From assembly GCA_964035575.1 (NCBI GenBank), contig OZ037887.1, forward strand, positions 930,001-994,000: 64,000 bases of DNA, written 5' to 3'. Under the pieces are notes generated by a model. The model saw only the letters and a list, made by a program, of their open reading frames with translations. It made no database searches and was not told the origin of the DNA. Positions 39,309 through 49,859 of the stretch are shown here, in pieces. The stretch comes from Rhynchopus sp. YZ270_cl-10. Taxonomy: Eukaryota; Euglenozoa; Diplonemea; Diplonemida; Diplonemidae. The position numbers were made by a program, and so were the translations under genes. Position 1 is the stretch's first letter. Each line of letters begins with the position of its first letter.

Positions 39309-39737
39309 ATTCATATTGGAACCGGAACTTTGGGAACCGTCATTTCGGAACCATATGGGGGGAACCAGGGAACCGGTTCCCTGGTTACCTGTGGTAGGTA
39401 CCCAAGTACCCAGGTACACTGGTATACAAGGAAAAAAGTCGTGAAAGAGCAACCACAGCTCCACTTGACAAACACAAAAGTGTCCAGTCACGTGGGGCAT
39501 TCATGCACTGAGGAGATAATGATCAACAATTTACAAGAAATCATTACTTTACCTACTGCTGGAAGTTGCCAGGTACGTAACAAACAGAATTCAGAACAAA
39601 CCAACACCCTGCCCCATACACACTACATTGGCATGCTTCCAGAGCATGCCTGGGCCAAAAGTACTGTGGCGAAAAGACAACAAGACCAGACTTTCCGGAA
39701 GGTTTCCCAAAGTTTTGAATAAGTTTCCAATATGAAT
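39309..39737. mobile_element. Short TIR element, 429 bp
   Basis: Starts ATTCATATTGGAA, then ACTTTGGG; ends CCCAAAG, then TTCCAATATGAAT. Its interior (GTCGTGAAAGAGCAACCACA through CTTTCCGGAAGG) is shared with the interior of the Mutator-like element at 41569-43800, in two pieces separated by about 750 bp there. Confidence 0.65.
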
Positions 39738-39959
39738 GTTTCCCCCCTTTTTTATTGTATTTTTTTATGGATTTGGTCATGCCAATGAAGTGCTCTCTCG
39801 TGGGTTCAATGAGCCCACGGGGAACCAGTTGTCTGCGTCTGCGGATAAAGGGTGAAGCCTTGTCACTTTCAGCTTCTCTTTTTATTTTATCTACTGGCCA
39901 AGATCGGTCGAGAACCGTTTCCATTCTTCCAAGTGCCATTTTTTTTTTTTTTGTTTGTT

Positions 39960-40240
39960 TCTCGTGTTCCTCCCGGATTAGCTCAGGGATTGGCTTCATT
40001 GTACACCGCACAGGACGAAGTACCCTGTGTATCCAATGACTCCCGTTCCTCTGCAATCTGCATGGCACGCCCATAGGTTGCGTTGCAGTTTCAACAACCC
40101 GATACTGGATAAAGTTGAACGCAACAGCCTTCACAAAATACCAACACAGTGCAGCCACTTGCATACTGTCAGTAAAAAGTACCGACTGGTCCGCGAGGTT
40201 TGCACAGGATGAGTACAGCTTCTGTTTGATCAGGACAAAT
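39960..40240 (-). pseudogene. Coding-like remnant, copy 2, unknown family
   Basis: The minus-strand frame is longer than copy 1: KFVLIKQKLYSSCANLADQS, then YFVKAVAFNFIQYRVVETA and IPELIREEHEKQ. The composition looks like real protein. No family recognised; possibly an exon of a mobile-element protein carried within the segmental duplication. Confidence 0.4.
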
Positions 40241-41568
40241 TTGTGTTTCTTTTCCCATTCCTGTCTCCCTCACCAGACCTCACTGCACACCAGTTAGCCC
40301 CCTCTGGCACAGTGCCTACTTCTAAGAACCATGTCACCTCGTGTGTGAGGTGCACTCTTATGGTTCAAGTGTTTGTGAGACATTCATCTCATATTTGTTT
40401 TTCTCAAGGTGACCAAGTAGGAGAGGCTTAGGATCATCTTATAAAACCTTTTTCCTTATCACTATCACCTAACTCCTCAGTCAGCTGTGGTCGGTACGCA
40501 CCTTCATTGTGTTGTCTCGACTCCTGAAAAAATCCCAGCCCCCCTTTGCAGGTATACTGTCGCAAGAGGGTTTTGTATTTTATGATTACATGCAATGCTA
40601 AAAGGAAATTGAACACCGTACCCTACACCCATCCTTTTTTCCATTTTTCCAATCCGGGGCGGGTTGGAGTAGAGCCACATTTCACCGACAGGTCGAGGTG
40701 TGTGTGTTTCACCACAACCTCTCCCTTTTGTCTTTATTGTTTTTATTGATTTATTGTTTGTGGGGGTGGGGGAAAAACATAAAAAGGAAAAGTAGGGCGC
40801 GGTTTCAATTTCAAGACAACTTTTTTGTGGCCTCCGACTGTCGTCTGCTGAGATGAGTCGACGTCCTACACGTATTTCACCCATCCACCCGTATATACTT
40901 TTAAAAAAATAAAATGAAAGCTTTGAACAGCTTCCATTGATGTCCACTTGTCTAGGGTTGACATTGGTTTGGAGAAACATTCCGCAGTATCTCATTTTTC
41001 CCTCATCATGAGGTCCATTCCCCACCCGCGATGCCAGAAGTCGCAATCTGGCATGACTGTCCGCATGGTCAGTCGCATGGGTGGGGAGGTCCCACAGCAG
41101 TAATCTCGTGCGGGGGAGTGGGCGGTCGACGTCCCGTTGCGCCTTGACCCCTGACGTTCCTGACGATTCTGTGGTGGGTAAAATATAAAAGATTGCTGTT
41201 CTAATTCTTCATTTCATCCATTGACCCTATTCTCCCAAATTCCCCTCCCATTTTTTTTTTTTTTTACACTACACCTCCAGTAATGTATATAGGGGTGGTG
41301 GTGGTGCAGTAGAGGGGGAAATATGTGGGAAACCCCCTTTTTTTGGTTTTTCGCGTGGTTGTGTGCAGGGTTTTATATAGCCAGCACCCACCAAAACGGT
41401 GATTTTGTGTGAGGCAGTCATTGTTTTTGTGTGTGGCAAACTAGTGTCCTATCCAGGAATCCAGATTTCAAGATCGGGGTCAGCTTGTTTTTTTGCCCAA
41501 AAATTCAGCACTGCTGACAAAGGAAGACATTGGGAGCTGTAGTTTTTTTTTGCGGAGCAAAAAAAATA

Positions 41569-43800
41569 GAGAAAAGTTCGATTTCGGCCTCGAAAATTAC
41601 CGTGACACCGATTTGTCACGGAATTTTGTCACGGAATTTTTTTGAAAGATTCGATTTCGTGACAAAAAAAAATCGATTTCGTGACAAACCGATTTTTTCA
41701 TTGACACACAAAATTCGATTTCGTGACAAACCGATTTTTTCATTGACAAAAAAAATTCGATTTCGTGACAAATCCAAAAATTCAGTGACAAAAAAATGTC
41801 AATGAAAAAATGGATTTTGTCAAGGAAACCGAACTTTTTGTCACGGAAAAAGTCGTGACAGAAATGGATTTTGTCAAGGAAACCAAACTTTTTGTCACGG
41901 AAAAAGTCGTGACAGGGCACTGGGTACTGGGTACACTGGATACAAGGATAAAAGTCGTGAAAGAGCAACCACAGCTCCACATGACAAACACAAAAGTGTC
42001 CAGTCACGTGGGGCATGCATGCACTGAGGAGATAATGATCCAACAATTTACAAGAAAGATTACTTAACCTACTGCTGGAAATTGCCAGGTCGTAGTAACA
42101 CACGAAGTGTGCCTCCGTTCGGGAAGACCGGATATTCTAGAGACCAAAAAGGCCTCAAGAATATCTTCCGGTAGTCAAGGTATAACCGAATGAACGGCCC
42201 AAGACCCCCGTGGAGAAGTTAAATGTGTAATGCTATCAGGTAGAAACTGCGAACACTGTCTTACCCTCCTCAATGCATGGTGGAAGATATCTTTACAACA
42301 AATATCCTGTACCCAGGTACCAGGTTCCCAGACCCACGCAGTACCACGTCGCAGTACTACGCAAAATTTACCACCAGACCCTGTCTTCGTGCACCTTAAG
42401 TACAACGCCGCAGACAGGCCAAACATGCGTTGGACTCAGAGGAATGCCTGCTGTGCAGTGTATCAAACATGAGAACCAACTCCCAGCAACAAGGGGCGCC
42501 TTTTGGCGGGCGTTGTTGAGGGTGTTTGGGGTGCAAAGTTTTCCACAATTTTGATGCGCGGGTACAGAAGTGTTATCTTGTTCTTTCATCTCTAGGAAAT
42601 GTAAATGTCAATCGCGTTTAACTACCACTAGGGCTTGTTCAGTGAACCCACAAGGGGTCGAAGGGGGTTGGTTATCCCGTATCTATCAAAGGTTGTGTCG
42701 ACCAGGCTAAACCACTATGTTACGCTGTACGTTGTTAAATCCGAAGAAATAACACTTTAGCAGCCGCAGGAAGTTTGCTAAAAAGAGTGCCTCACGCTAC
42801 ACAAACCACCACCCGTGATTGACTTAGATGTTATAACAAAGAGAATTCAGAACAAAACAACACCCTGCCCCATACACACTAAATTGTCATGCTTCGAGAG
42901 CATGCCTGGGCCAAAATTACTATGACGAAAAGGCAACAAGACCACCCACAAGGAGTGTGAATTGTGCACTGGTTTTCTGGGGGAACAAACAATATTTTCT
43001 TGTGTCTAGTCCTCCGGAAGCAGAGGACAGACTTTCCGGAAGGTTTCCAAAGTCGAATTTCTTGCACTAGCTATGCTCCCTGGTTAATGGCTATAGCAGT
43101 GACTGACAAAGTGTTCCCACCCCCCTTTCCACCACCATAATAACCGAACTCTGCTTATCAAACCACAATCTGAATCTGCTTCCGTCGCATGCGCTGGTGG
43201 ATTCGATCTGTTTTGGTGTGTGTAATGGAATGTATGGGTGAGGGTTGGGGTATTAGGTATAGAAACTTGCGCACCCATTAATTTTTTACCGAATGAAAAT
43301 GAAATCTGCAATGAGTGTCTGCTGCATATCATTTAGTGGGGCTGGCCTCTGGCCAGAGGCGTGCAAGCCTGACCGTGTTCGCGATATACTAAGTCTTGCA
43401 TAATCATAAAGTTATCATACCTTGTGTCTTCAGTCTCTGCCCTTAGGTTTCTAGACAGCTCAAGAATGGCCTCTTTTGTGTTTGTCAAGTGGCTGTCTGG
43501 TCACTTTTCAGTGACTGGCGGGTTGGCTGTCACGACTTTTTCCTTGACAAAATCCATTTTTTTCAATGACATTTTTTTGTCAATGAAAAAATGGATTTGT
43601 CACGAAATCGAAATTTTTTTTGTCAATGAAAAAAGTCATTTGTCACTAACTTGAATTTTGTGTGTCAATGAAAAAATCGGCTTGTCACGAAATCGAACTT
43701 TTTTTGTCACGAAATCGAATCTTTCAAAAAAATTCCGTGACAAAGTACCGTGACAAATCGGTGTCACGGGTATTTTCGAGGCCGAAATCGAACTTTTCTC
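41569..43800. mobile_element. Mutator-like (MULE) element, 2.2 kb, with long TIRs and 9-bp duplication
   Basis: Left TIR from 41569 (GAGAAAAGTTCGATTTCGG onward, about 350 bp) and right TIR from about 43521 to 43800 (about 280 bp) are inverted copies. They are built of sub-repeats of TTTGTCACGAAATCGAA and TGTCAATGAAAAAA. Flanks are AAAAAAATA on both sides (41560-41568 and 43801-43809), a 9-bp target duplication. Long TIRs plus 9-bp duplications are the MULE hallmark. The interior has no recognisable transposase. Two parts match the 39309-39737 element, and 42085-42830 is private, so it is probably non-autonomous. It sits inside the repeat of 41447-43900. Confidence 0.8.
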
Positions 43801-44265
43801 AAAAAAATAAGATAAAATGGCGCCGCAGGCGAAAAAAATTCATGGTACGGTGTAAAAAAGCTAGCTTTTTACACCACGAGTCACTCAAAGAACCCCTTTT
43901 TGCGGAATCCCGACTCGTTTTTTAGGATTGATGACGACCGTGCTCTTCATGGTGGGGTCGCGTTGCTCTGGAGTCCCTTCGGGACCCCTCTTAGAGCCCT
44001 GTAAGGTAAGGTAAAAATTGCAAAAAATCCCGAAATTCTATAGTTTTTTTTTTTTTCTCGGTTTTTTGTGGGATTTGGTCCCACATACAGATACCTATAT
44101 ACATCACTGTACACCTCGATAACGTATGTGATCACGACCGGGCTTAGGGTAATCTTATTAACTTTTGTTTTTGTTTAGCATTTCCACACCAGCCACACAT
44201 CCCCTCCTCAGACACGACATGTAGGGAGAAGCTGATGCTTCAACACCCTGAGCATTTCACCAGAT

Positions 44266-46074
44266 ATGTCGGCACGCAGCACGGCCCCACGCACCATGGG
44301 GTGGCTGAAGGCAAAGCCAGCAGCTCCTCCACCAGGCCTCCTCCCGAAGCGTAAGTACGTCAAGCCTGTCGTTCCCTTGACGGCAGAACCACTCCCACCA
44401 CCAGAGAAATCGCTGCACGAATCCGACGCAGAATGCGCACAGTACATCCACAAATTCTTTGTCTCAAATATTTGCAACACGCGGAACCGTGAAAACAGCT
44501 ACTCCTATACACGAGGACAACGCATCCGGATTTTTTCTGAGTTTGGAGAGATGCGGAAGAAGAACCTGACGGGGGTGAAGGCGTATACTGAACTTATCAA
44601 ATTTTTTTCTGTCCTTAAAATGCCTTCTCGATGCCAGGTCTGTTTTGACCTAGCCTTGGAAGACCACGTGGTCCCCACCTCAGCGATGTACCTACTCCTC
44701 ATGCAATGTTATGCTGATACCGGTTCCCTTGACGGCATGGCGTATGTCATGCGGCAGGCAGGTACCCACCTGGAATCTCGCGAAGTGGCCTCCCGCTTTA
44801 TTCGTCTCGCCATCAAAGGCCTCCAACGAGGACGTGAACGCAGCCTTATGTTCGCAGTAGCAATAAAATGCTGGGCCATCCACGAAGGACACCCAACCGT
44901 CTACAGCGCGCTCCTCTCGGGCTGCACCTCCTATGAACAGTCGGGGGGGTTGGTAATGGAAATGCTTGACCGTGATATCGTTCTGTTCCCCTCCGATTGG
45001 GGCGCGTTTATCGACAGCGCCTCCTCATGTGGCGATGTGGCATCCGTTATGAAAATCCTACAGGCAAGAAGGGAGATATCAAAGGAAGCGTTGGCGATTC
45101 TTGCGCAGACCCAGGTGTTGGCAACATTGCTGGCAGTAGGGGACACGGGGCTGTTTGTTAAGATGGCGCATTATATATTTGACAATAAATCGAGACCTGA
45201 TGGGGTCGTAGCGAATATGTACGGCAGGGCCTGCGAGATTGATGACCACCTCAAGGAAGAGTACTGTGTTGAGGCTGCGGATTTAATGCGGAAAACCGGG
45301 TCGTCACAACGTGCAGTAGAAACGCTGATAGGCATCCGCAGCAGTCGCCGCGATGTGAACGGCGCGCTCTCAGAATTTAATATGCGGGGTGAAATGCTTG
45401 GAAACATGAAAATCTGGGTCACGCTCCTCCGACGCGTCTGGTTTACCCTTACCCATGCAATGGACATATCAAATGGCTACCCTGCGTCATATCTTTCACA
45501 CCTTGGTGACCGTATTTTTACAGAATTCATCAATGAACCGAAGGGTGTCAACGACCCCCCCATCCACCACATCATCCGATCGTCTTTAGCAAACCGCGGC
45601 TTCGGTTGTCTAAGAATTGCTAGGCTGTTGCGGAAGCTGTCGGCGACCAGAGACACCAAACGGTCAAAGCTTTCTGTCATCCATCTTGCGAACGCTGCGA
45701 AGGCGATTGCGTGGCGGGTCATCCAAGTATGGCGTAATCCTGCCATACCCGAGGTGCAAAGAAGGGAACGTTGTACGTCTCTCCTTGAAGGTCTGGAAGC
45801 TTTGTACAATGATGTGCACGGTGCCTCACCTTGGTGTGCATCTGCGCTTATCGAGCATATGCTTGCCGCATACGGTGCGCTAGGCCTAGTGGACAAAGCT
45901 GTCGATATGTACCGTCTACAGCTGCTCGCAGGCTACCCTGCACACCTCATGCAGGTCGAGTCTGTTATGAGGCAGATCTTCACACTGCGTAACGACACAG
46001 TAGCATTGGAGCATATGAACACCGCTAGGATGCAGTGTGATACACTCCTCCCGGGGTTGAAACAGTTGATATAA
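44266..46074 (+). CDS. PPR-like helical-repeat protein
   Basis: Single exon, 602 residues. The N-terminus is basic and Pro/Ala-rich (MSARSTAPRTMGWLKAKPA), which could be an organelle-targeting peptide. The rest is a series of helical hairpins of about 35 residues with PPR-like phrasing: TGVKAYTELIKFFSVLKM, SAMYLLLMQCYADTGSLDG, TVYSALLSGCTSYEQSGG, CASALIEHMLAAYGALGL. PPR proteins bind organellar RNA and act in processing, editing or translation. The repeats are degenerate, so the call is moderate. Two tiny upstream ORFs (ATGTAG at 44219; another ATG near 44234) vanish if the acceptor is the CAG at 44261-44263, three bases before the start. A piece of this gene is copied at 18163-18284. Confidence 0.62.
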   Translation: MSARSTAPRTMGWLKAKPAAPPPGLLPKRKYVKPVVPLTAEPLPPPEKSLHESDAECAQYIHKFFVSNICNTRNRENSYSYTRGQRIRIFSEFGEMRKKNLTGVKAYTELIKFFSVLKMPSRCQVCFDLALEDHVVPTSAMYLLLMQCYADTGSLDGMAYVMRQAGTHLESREVASRFIRLAIKGLQRGRERSLMFAVAIKCWAIHEGHPTVYSALLSGCTSYEQSGGLVMEMLDRDIVLFPSDWGAFIDSASSCGDVASVMKILQARREISKEALAILAQTQVLATLLAVGDTGLFVKMAHYIFDNKSRPDGVVANMYGRACEIDDHLKEEYCVEAADLMRKTGSSQRAVETLIGIRSSRRDVNGALSEFNMRGEMLGNMKIWVTLLRRVWFTLTHAMDISNGYPASYLSHLGDRIFTEFINEPKGVNDPPIHHIIRSSLANRGFGCLRIARLLRKLSATRDTKRSKLSVIHLANAAKAIAWRVIQVWRNPAIPEVQRRERCTSLLEGLEALYNDVHGASPWCASALIEHMLAAYGALGLVDKAVDMYRLQLLAGYPAHLMQVESVMRQIFTLRNDTVALEHMNTARMQCDTLLPGLKQLI

Positions 46075-46251
46075 AGGTTTTTTTTGGGTGCATTTTGAGT
46101 GCACGCCCAAAAGGCAAAAACCCCTAACAAAAAATGATAAGAATCTCTTTTGTTTCAGTGCCTGCGTCCCGGCGTTTGCACTATCAACTTCACGTTTTAA
46201 ATCCAAGAACCCCCCCTCCCCAAACCATGCAGGCAAAAAAAAGACCTAAGA

Positions 46252-46623
46252 ATGAGTCTAGTTGGGAGCTGGGCTGGGGAGGGTGGCGTGGTTTATGTTG
46301 TGTCTACGGTGCCGGAGGTGTCTCCGTGGGAGTTGGAGGGTGGGTTGAAGGTGCGGAGTGCCACTTGGAGTACTGTAGGTAGCAATGGAGCCACAACGAC
46401 CGACGGTGACGACACCACACATCAACGCCGTATCTGCAAGATCCTTCGCACCGCACCAGGCGAGCCCCTGCACGACGTCAACCCCTCCACCCTCAAGGTC
46501 CTCCGCACCACCGCCCCAGACCAGACCGAATACCTCTTCACCCTCGGGCTGGACGACGCTGTGCGCCTCTCGGTCACCCCCCATGGGGCAGACTCTGAGG
46601 AAGTGCTTCTGCATCGCGCATGA
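46252..46623 (+). CDS. Small ORF with weak PUB-domain resemblance (doubtful)
   Basis: 123 residues in a GC-rich island that differs from the surrounding AT-rich DNA. The C-terminal half (ICKILRTAPGEPLHDVNPST, then a LFTLGLDDAVRLS end) has the spacing of a PUB domain, which in other proteins binds p97/VCP. The similarity is weak and judged by eye only. The N-terminal part is Gly/Val-rich. A long minus-strand frame (46258-46860) overlaps it and looks less protein-like. It could be one exon of a spliced gene. Confidence 0.3.
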   Translation: MSLVGSWAGEGGVVYVVSTVPEVSPWELEGGLKVRSATWSTVGSNGATTTDGDDTTHQRRICKILRTAPGEPLHDVNPSTLKVLRTTAPDQTEYLFTLGLDDAVRLSVTPHGADSEEVLLHRA

Positions 46624-47416
46624 AAAGGAGGCTACGTTCACGTCTCGTTCGTGGAGAACGTCCGTGACCATGCTCTTTGAAAGCCATTTAGCTTTGCTGT
46701 GGGTGTCGAGGTGGCCCCACACTCCAACGGTGCGTAGTGACTGATACCGAGAGATCCCCATACGTATCTGTAAAGAAGTACCCCACCTCTCGACTGTTCG
46801 GAAGCATATACGCCAGCCTGTTGATGCAACCTTGTTGAAGGAAGGGGGGATGATGGACAACTAATTGCCCTTGAGGTGAGCATCTCTGGTTCGCGAGAAA
46901 AAAGAGATATTTATTTGCAAACAGCATGTCTGTGGTCAAATGGTGCATCCCTGCTGCTCCATGAGTGGCGTGTTGAGATGTTAGTCTTGATGTTTGTATG
47001 GACCGCCTAGCTTCGGGTACACACGCAGTGCCCTGGTCATGCGCCAAGGTGCTGCATGAGAGATGCTTTGTATTTCAGTAGAATATTTTGTTTGGGATGA
47101 GCAACACAGCCGCTATTCAGGGTTCCGAAGAGCCCTCGTGCTGTCTGTTTCTTCAGGGGTGTTCCTTATTTTCGGAAAAATACCCCCAAAAACCGCTTTA
47201 TCTTCCTTTTTTCACCTTTTTAGTTTTTTAACCCGCCTGGCCTAGGCAGTTTTTTTTTTTCGTGCATTTTTTTTGCCAGATTTGAGCCATTGTGGGTAGT
47301 TCCATAATGAGCGGAATATTGCCTAGATAGATTGTGCAAAAAAACGTCATTTACACTGAGATCTCCCCCACTGCGTGATACCTGACTCCTCCACCCACTA
47401 CCACCACCCACAAGAC

Positions 47417-47418
47417 AG
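47417..47418 (+). promoter_or_regulatory. Putative 3' splice acceptor for TCF25
   Basis: AG of CCACAAGACAG, 24 nt before the ATG at 47443, after the C-rich run CTCCTCCACCCACTACCACC. Confidence 0.45.
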
Positions 47419-47442
47419 GAGGTCACACACACCGACACTGCG

Positions 47443-49859
47443 ATGTCGCGTCTGATGAAGAAGCTTCAGGGCAAGGACGCGCTTGCCGCTGCAGTCGACA
47501 GCGATGGCGACGACGGGCTTCCTTCTATGCTGATGCAGCCCAATTCGCGTATGTCCCTCCCTCTTTTGTTTTTCTTCTTCTTCCACACCCCCCTCACAGA
47601 AAGCCGCAAAAACGACAAGAAAAAGGAGAAGAAGAAGGAGAAGAAGAGGAAGCCGAAGGCGGACCCGGTTCCTGAACCGAAGCCTAAGGTGGACTCTGAG
47701 CCTGAGGAGGAGTGGTCTGCACCTGCAGCGGCACCTGCACCGAAGCAGAAGAAGAAGAAGGCGAAGGCTGCTGCCAAGGTCGAGAGCGACGACAGCGAGG
47801 ACATCGACGCGATCCTCAACGCACACACGAAGGCGACCAACAGCACCAAAGCGAAGCCCACCACCACCACCACCACCAGCAACAACAGCTACCACTCCGC
47901 CTTCCAGACCGACTGGACGAAGGACACCCTCAGCAACATCGTCAAAGCCGACCCTAAGCACTTCAACGCCGAAGAAGAGCTCAAACGCATCTTCGGCTCC
48001 GCTGCCATCAACCAAGAACGCCGCGAGAACAACGACAACCGCCGCCGCCCCAACCCCCGCCACCAAACCCGCGGCACCCGAGGAGCCGCACGCACCCTCC
48101 CCACACGCTTCAAGGAATGCCCTCTGGTGCAGGCCGACGCAGAAACCTGGCCACGCTACTCCAACCCAGGCTACACCGGCAAGCTCGACCCCTTCAGCAA
48201 CGAATGCACCATCACCGAAAACGCAGACTGCATCCAGGCAGACAAACTCCTTCGCACCGTCATCGACTCCATGCAGATCCAAGCACTCCAAACGCTGCTC
48301 CACAAACAGCCCTACCACATCTCCTCCCTCCTCGCCGCAAGCGAAGCCGCCACACAAATGGGTCAATTCCCCGAAGCTGCGATCCTAGTCGACCAAGCGG
48401 TGTACTCTGCATGGATGAGCCTCCCTGCAGACTTCAAGCTATCGGATGCATTCACCGTGCGTACCTTGCCGTACAACGTTAAAGGGAATGCACCAATGTT
48501 CACCGCATTTTGGATTAAGATTCAGAGCATGGTGAGAAGGGGGTGTATGCGGACTGCATTGGAGTGGGCGAAGATGTTGTTTAATCTTGACGAGAAGGAT
48601 CCACAGCATGCGGTTCTCTTGCTTGACTACACTGCAATCAAGGCAGGGCAATGGCGCTGGCTCCTGGACTTCCAAGACCTTCTCTCCAAAACCACAACCT
48701 TCAAAAACGTTCCCGGAAAGAAATATTTGTCCGGAATCGCTACCCTCCCATCGATGCTGTACGGAAAGGCCCTGGCGTCGAAGCTTATGCTCAATGCAGG
48801 GGGGTCTGATATTTCTTCGACCAGCCCTGAGGCAGTTAAATGCGAGGGGCTGTTGATGGATGCTATTAAAAAGTATCCCAACGTTGTGCCGGGGATTATG
48901 CAGAAGGTGAAGGGGATGGCTGAACCGTATGCTGCGGAGGTGTTGTCGGTTCTTTCAGGGGAGCCGTCGAACCCGAGGGTTGCTGCAGTGTGCGAGCTGT
49001 ACGTTGAGCGCTCTGCGGAGCTCTGGTCTGGCCCGATGATTGCTTGGATGGTCTCCGTTGCCCATAAACTCTCGGCCACAGATTTGGCCCCTCTTCCCGC
49101 GTCAGAAGCCGACTCAAGCGAAATTTTCGCACGCTACTCCACCTGCACAACAGCGCACCTCATGGGCAAAGTTGACGTACTTCCAGAAGAAGCTCTTGCG
49201 GAAGGAGACGGTGGCGGTGACGGTTTTGCAGATGAAGACTTCGGAGCAGCAGAGGAGGGCATGGGTGGAGGTGACGACTACGGGTCTGAGGCAATGCAGA
49301 TGTTGAGCCTTGCGGACATGGAGATCACCAGTCTCGAGAAGGAGGTGAACGAATGGGTTGTCACGCAGAACGCAGCAGACAAGGTGCGGCTGAACGAAAT
49401 GGTATGTGTTTTTTTTACGGAATTTTTACGGTGAATTTTATTACGCACACTACTTTGTGAGCGGAAAATGTCACGTCGTCCACCCCAACTGTCTGCAACA
49501 CCATCACCACCCAATAAATTAGTGTGTCAACGCATCACATCAAACAACTACAAAAAGGGGGGTAAGGGAACGACAAGCGCCACCTTTTTTTGGTACACTA
49601 AAACCAACTAAAGAAATAGAGATACGATTACCACAATGACACCACAACACAGTCCACGAGACAGCTCATCTTCCTTGACACCATTCAGGCGGAAGGGGAA
49701 GAGGCGCAGATGATACGCGACATGCGGAGGTATGGATCCACGTTTCCGACATCATGTTTCACACCTTCCCTAAATGTGCACTCATTTGACAACCACATCC
49801 ACATCCACAGGGAGCTTGTAAGAAGATGTGAGGAGATGTGTGGATTCATGGAGCAGTGA
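47443..49859 (+). CDS. TCF25: TCF25/Rqc1 homologue (ribosome quality control)
   Basis: Exons 47443-47548, 47600-49401, 49665-49729 and 49811-49859; 673 residues. The first intron is only 51 nt and keeps the frame open, so an unspliced reading would add 17 residues rich in Phe; GTATGT and CTCACAG mark it. The N-terminal region has a Lys-rich tract (KKKEKKKEKKRK) and an acidic stretch, then DPKHFNAEEELKRIFG, the conserved TCF25 signature. The core has the family's helical repeats (RGCMRTALEWAKMLFNLDE; AVLLLDYTAIKAGQWRWLL). A Gly/Asp/Glu-rich stretch precedes the short last exons. TCF25 (yeast Rqc1) works with Listerin on stalled 60S ribosomes; the metazoan protein was first described as a nuclear factor. 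Intron 2 carries a dispersed repeat. Confidence 0.9.
49436..49545 (+). repeat. Dispersed repeat in TCF25 intron
   Basis: TACGCACACTACTTTGTGAG, then TGTCACGTCGT and CATCAAACAA. A second copy lies at 55985-56110 with the same blocks in order (TACGCACACTACTTTTGTAA). Non-coding; age and class unknown. Confidence 0.65.

Larger units (their letters stand above)
38165..40900 (+). repeat. Segmental duplication, copy 2 (3' flank of gene E)
   Basis: Collinear with 15660-18060 as described there. Two elements interrupt it here (38348-38997 and 39309-39737) and are absent from copy 1, which shows they came after the duplication. A GC-rich ACACGTATTTCACCCATCC end follows near 40870. Confidence 0.75.
36525..44265. 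other. Gene-free zone of nested repeats and transposons
   Basis: 7.7 kb with no host gene supported. It holds two copies of one repeat (36786-37050 and 41447-43900), each split by a different transposon, the second copy of the segmental duplication (38165-40900) itself carrying two insertions, and A/T-rich filler. Open frames here are shadows of repeats such as TTTGTCACGAAATCG. Confidence 0.75.
46075..47442. other. Intergenic region between PPR-like gene and TCF25
   Basis: Contains a GGCGTTTGCACTATC motif near 46172 and one doubtful ORF (46252-46623). The last 200 bases have T-runs, followed by a C/A-rich stretch leading to AAGACAG (AG 47417-47418), the likely acceptor for TCF25. Confidence 0.5.

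Noticed and set aside
42085-42600. Possible rRNA or transposase inside the Mutator-like element
   Set aside because: No rRNA core motif was recognised, and the frames (for example CEHCLTLLNAWWKISL) do not match a transposase signature I know. Kept only as an unexplained interior.
47398-48366. 322-codon minus-strand frame opposite TCF25
   Set aside because: Low-complexity Leu/Arg and Val/Gly content; the + strand matches TCF25 along its length.
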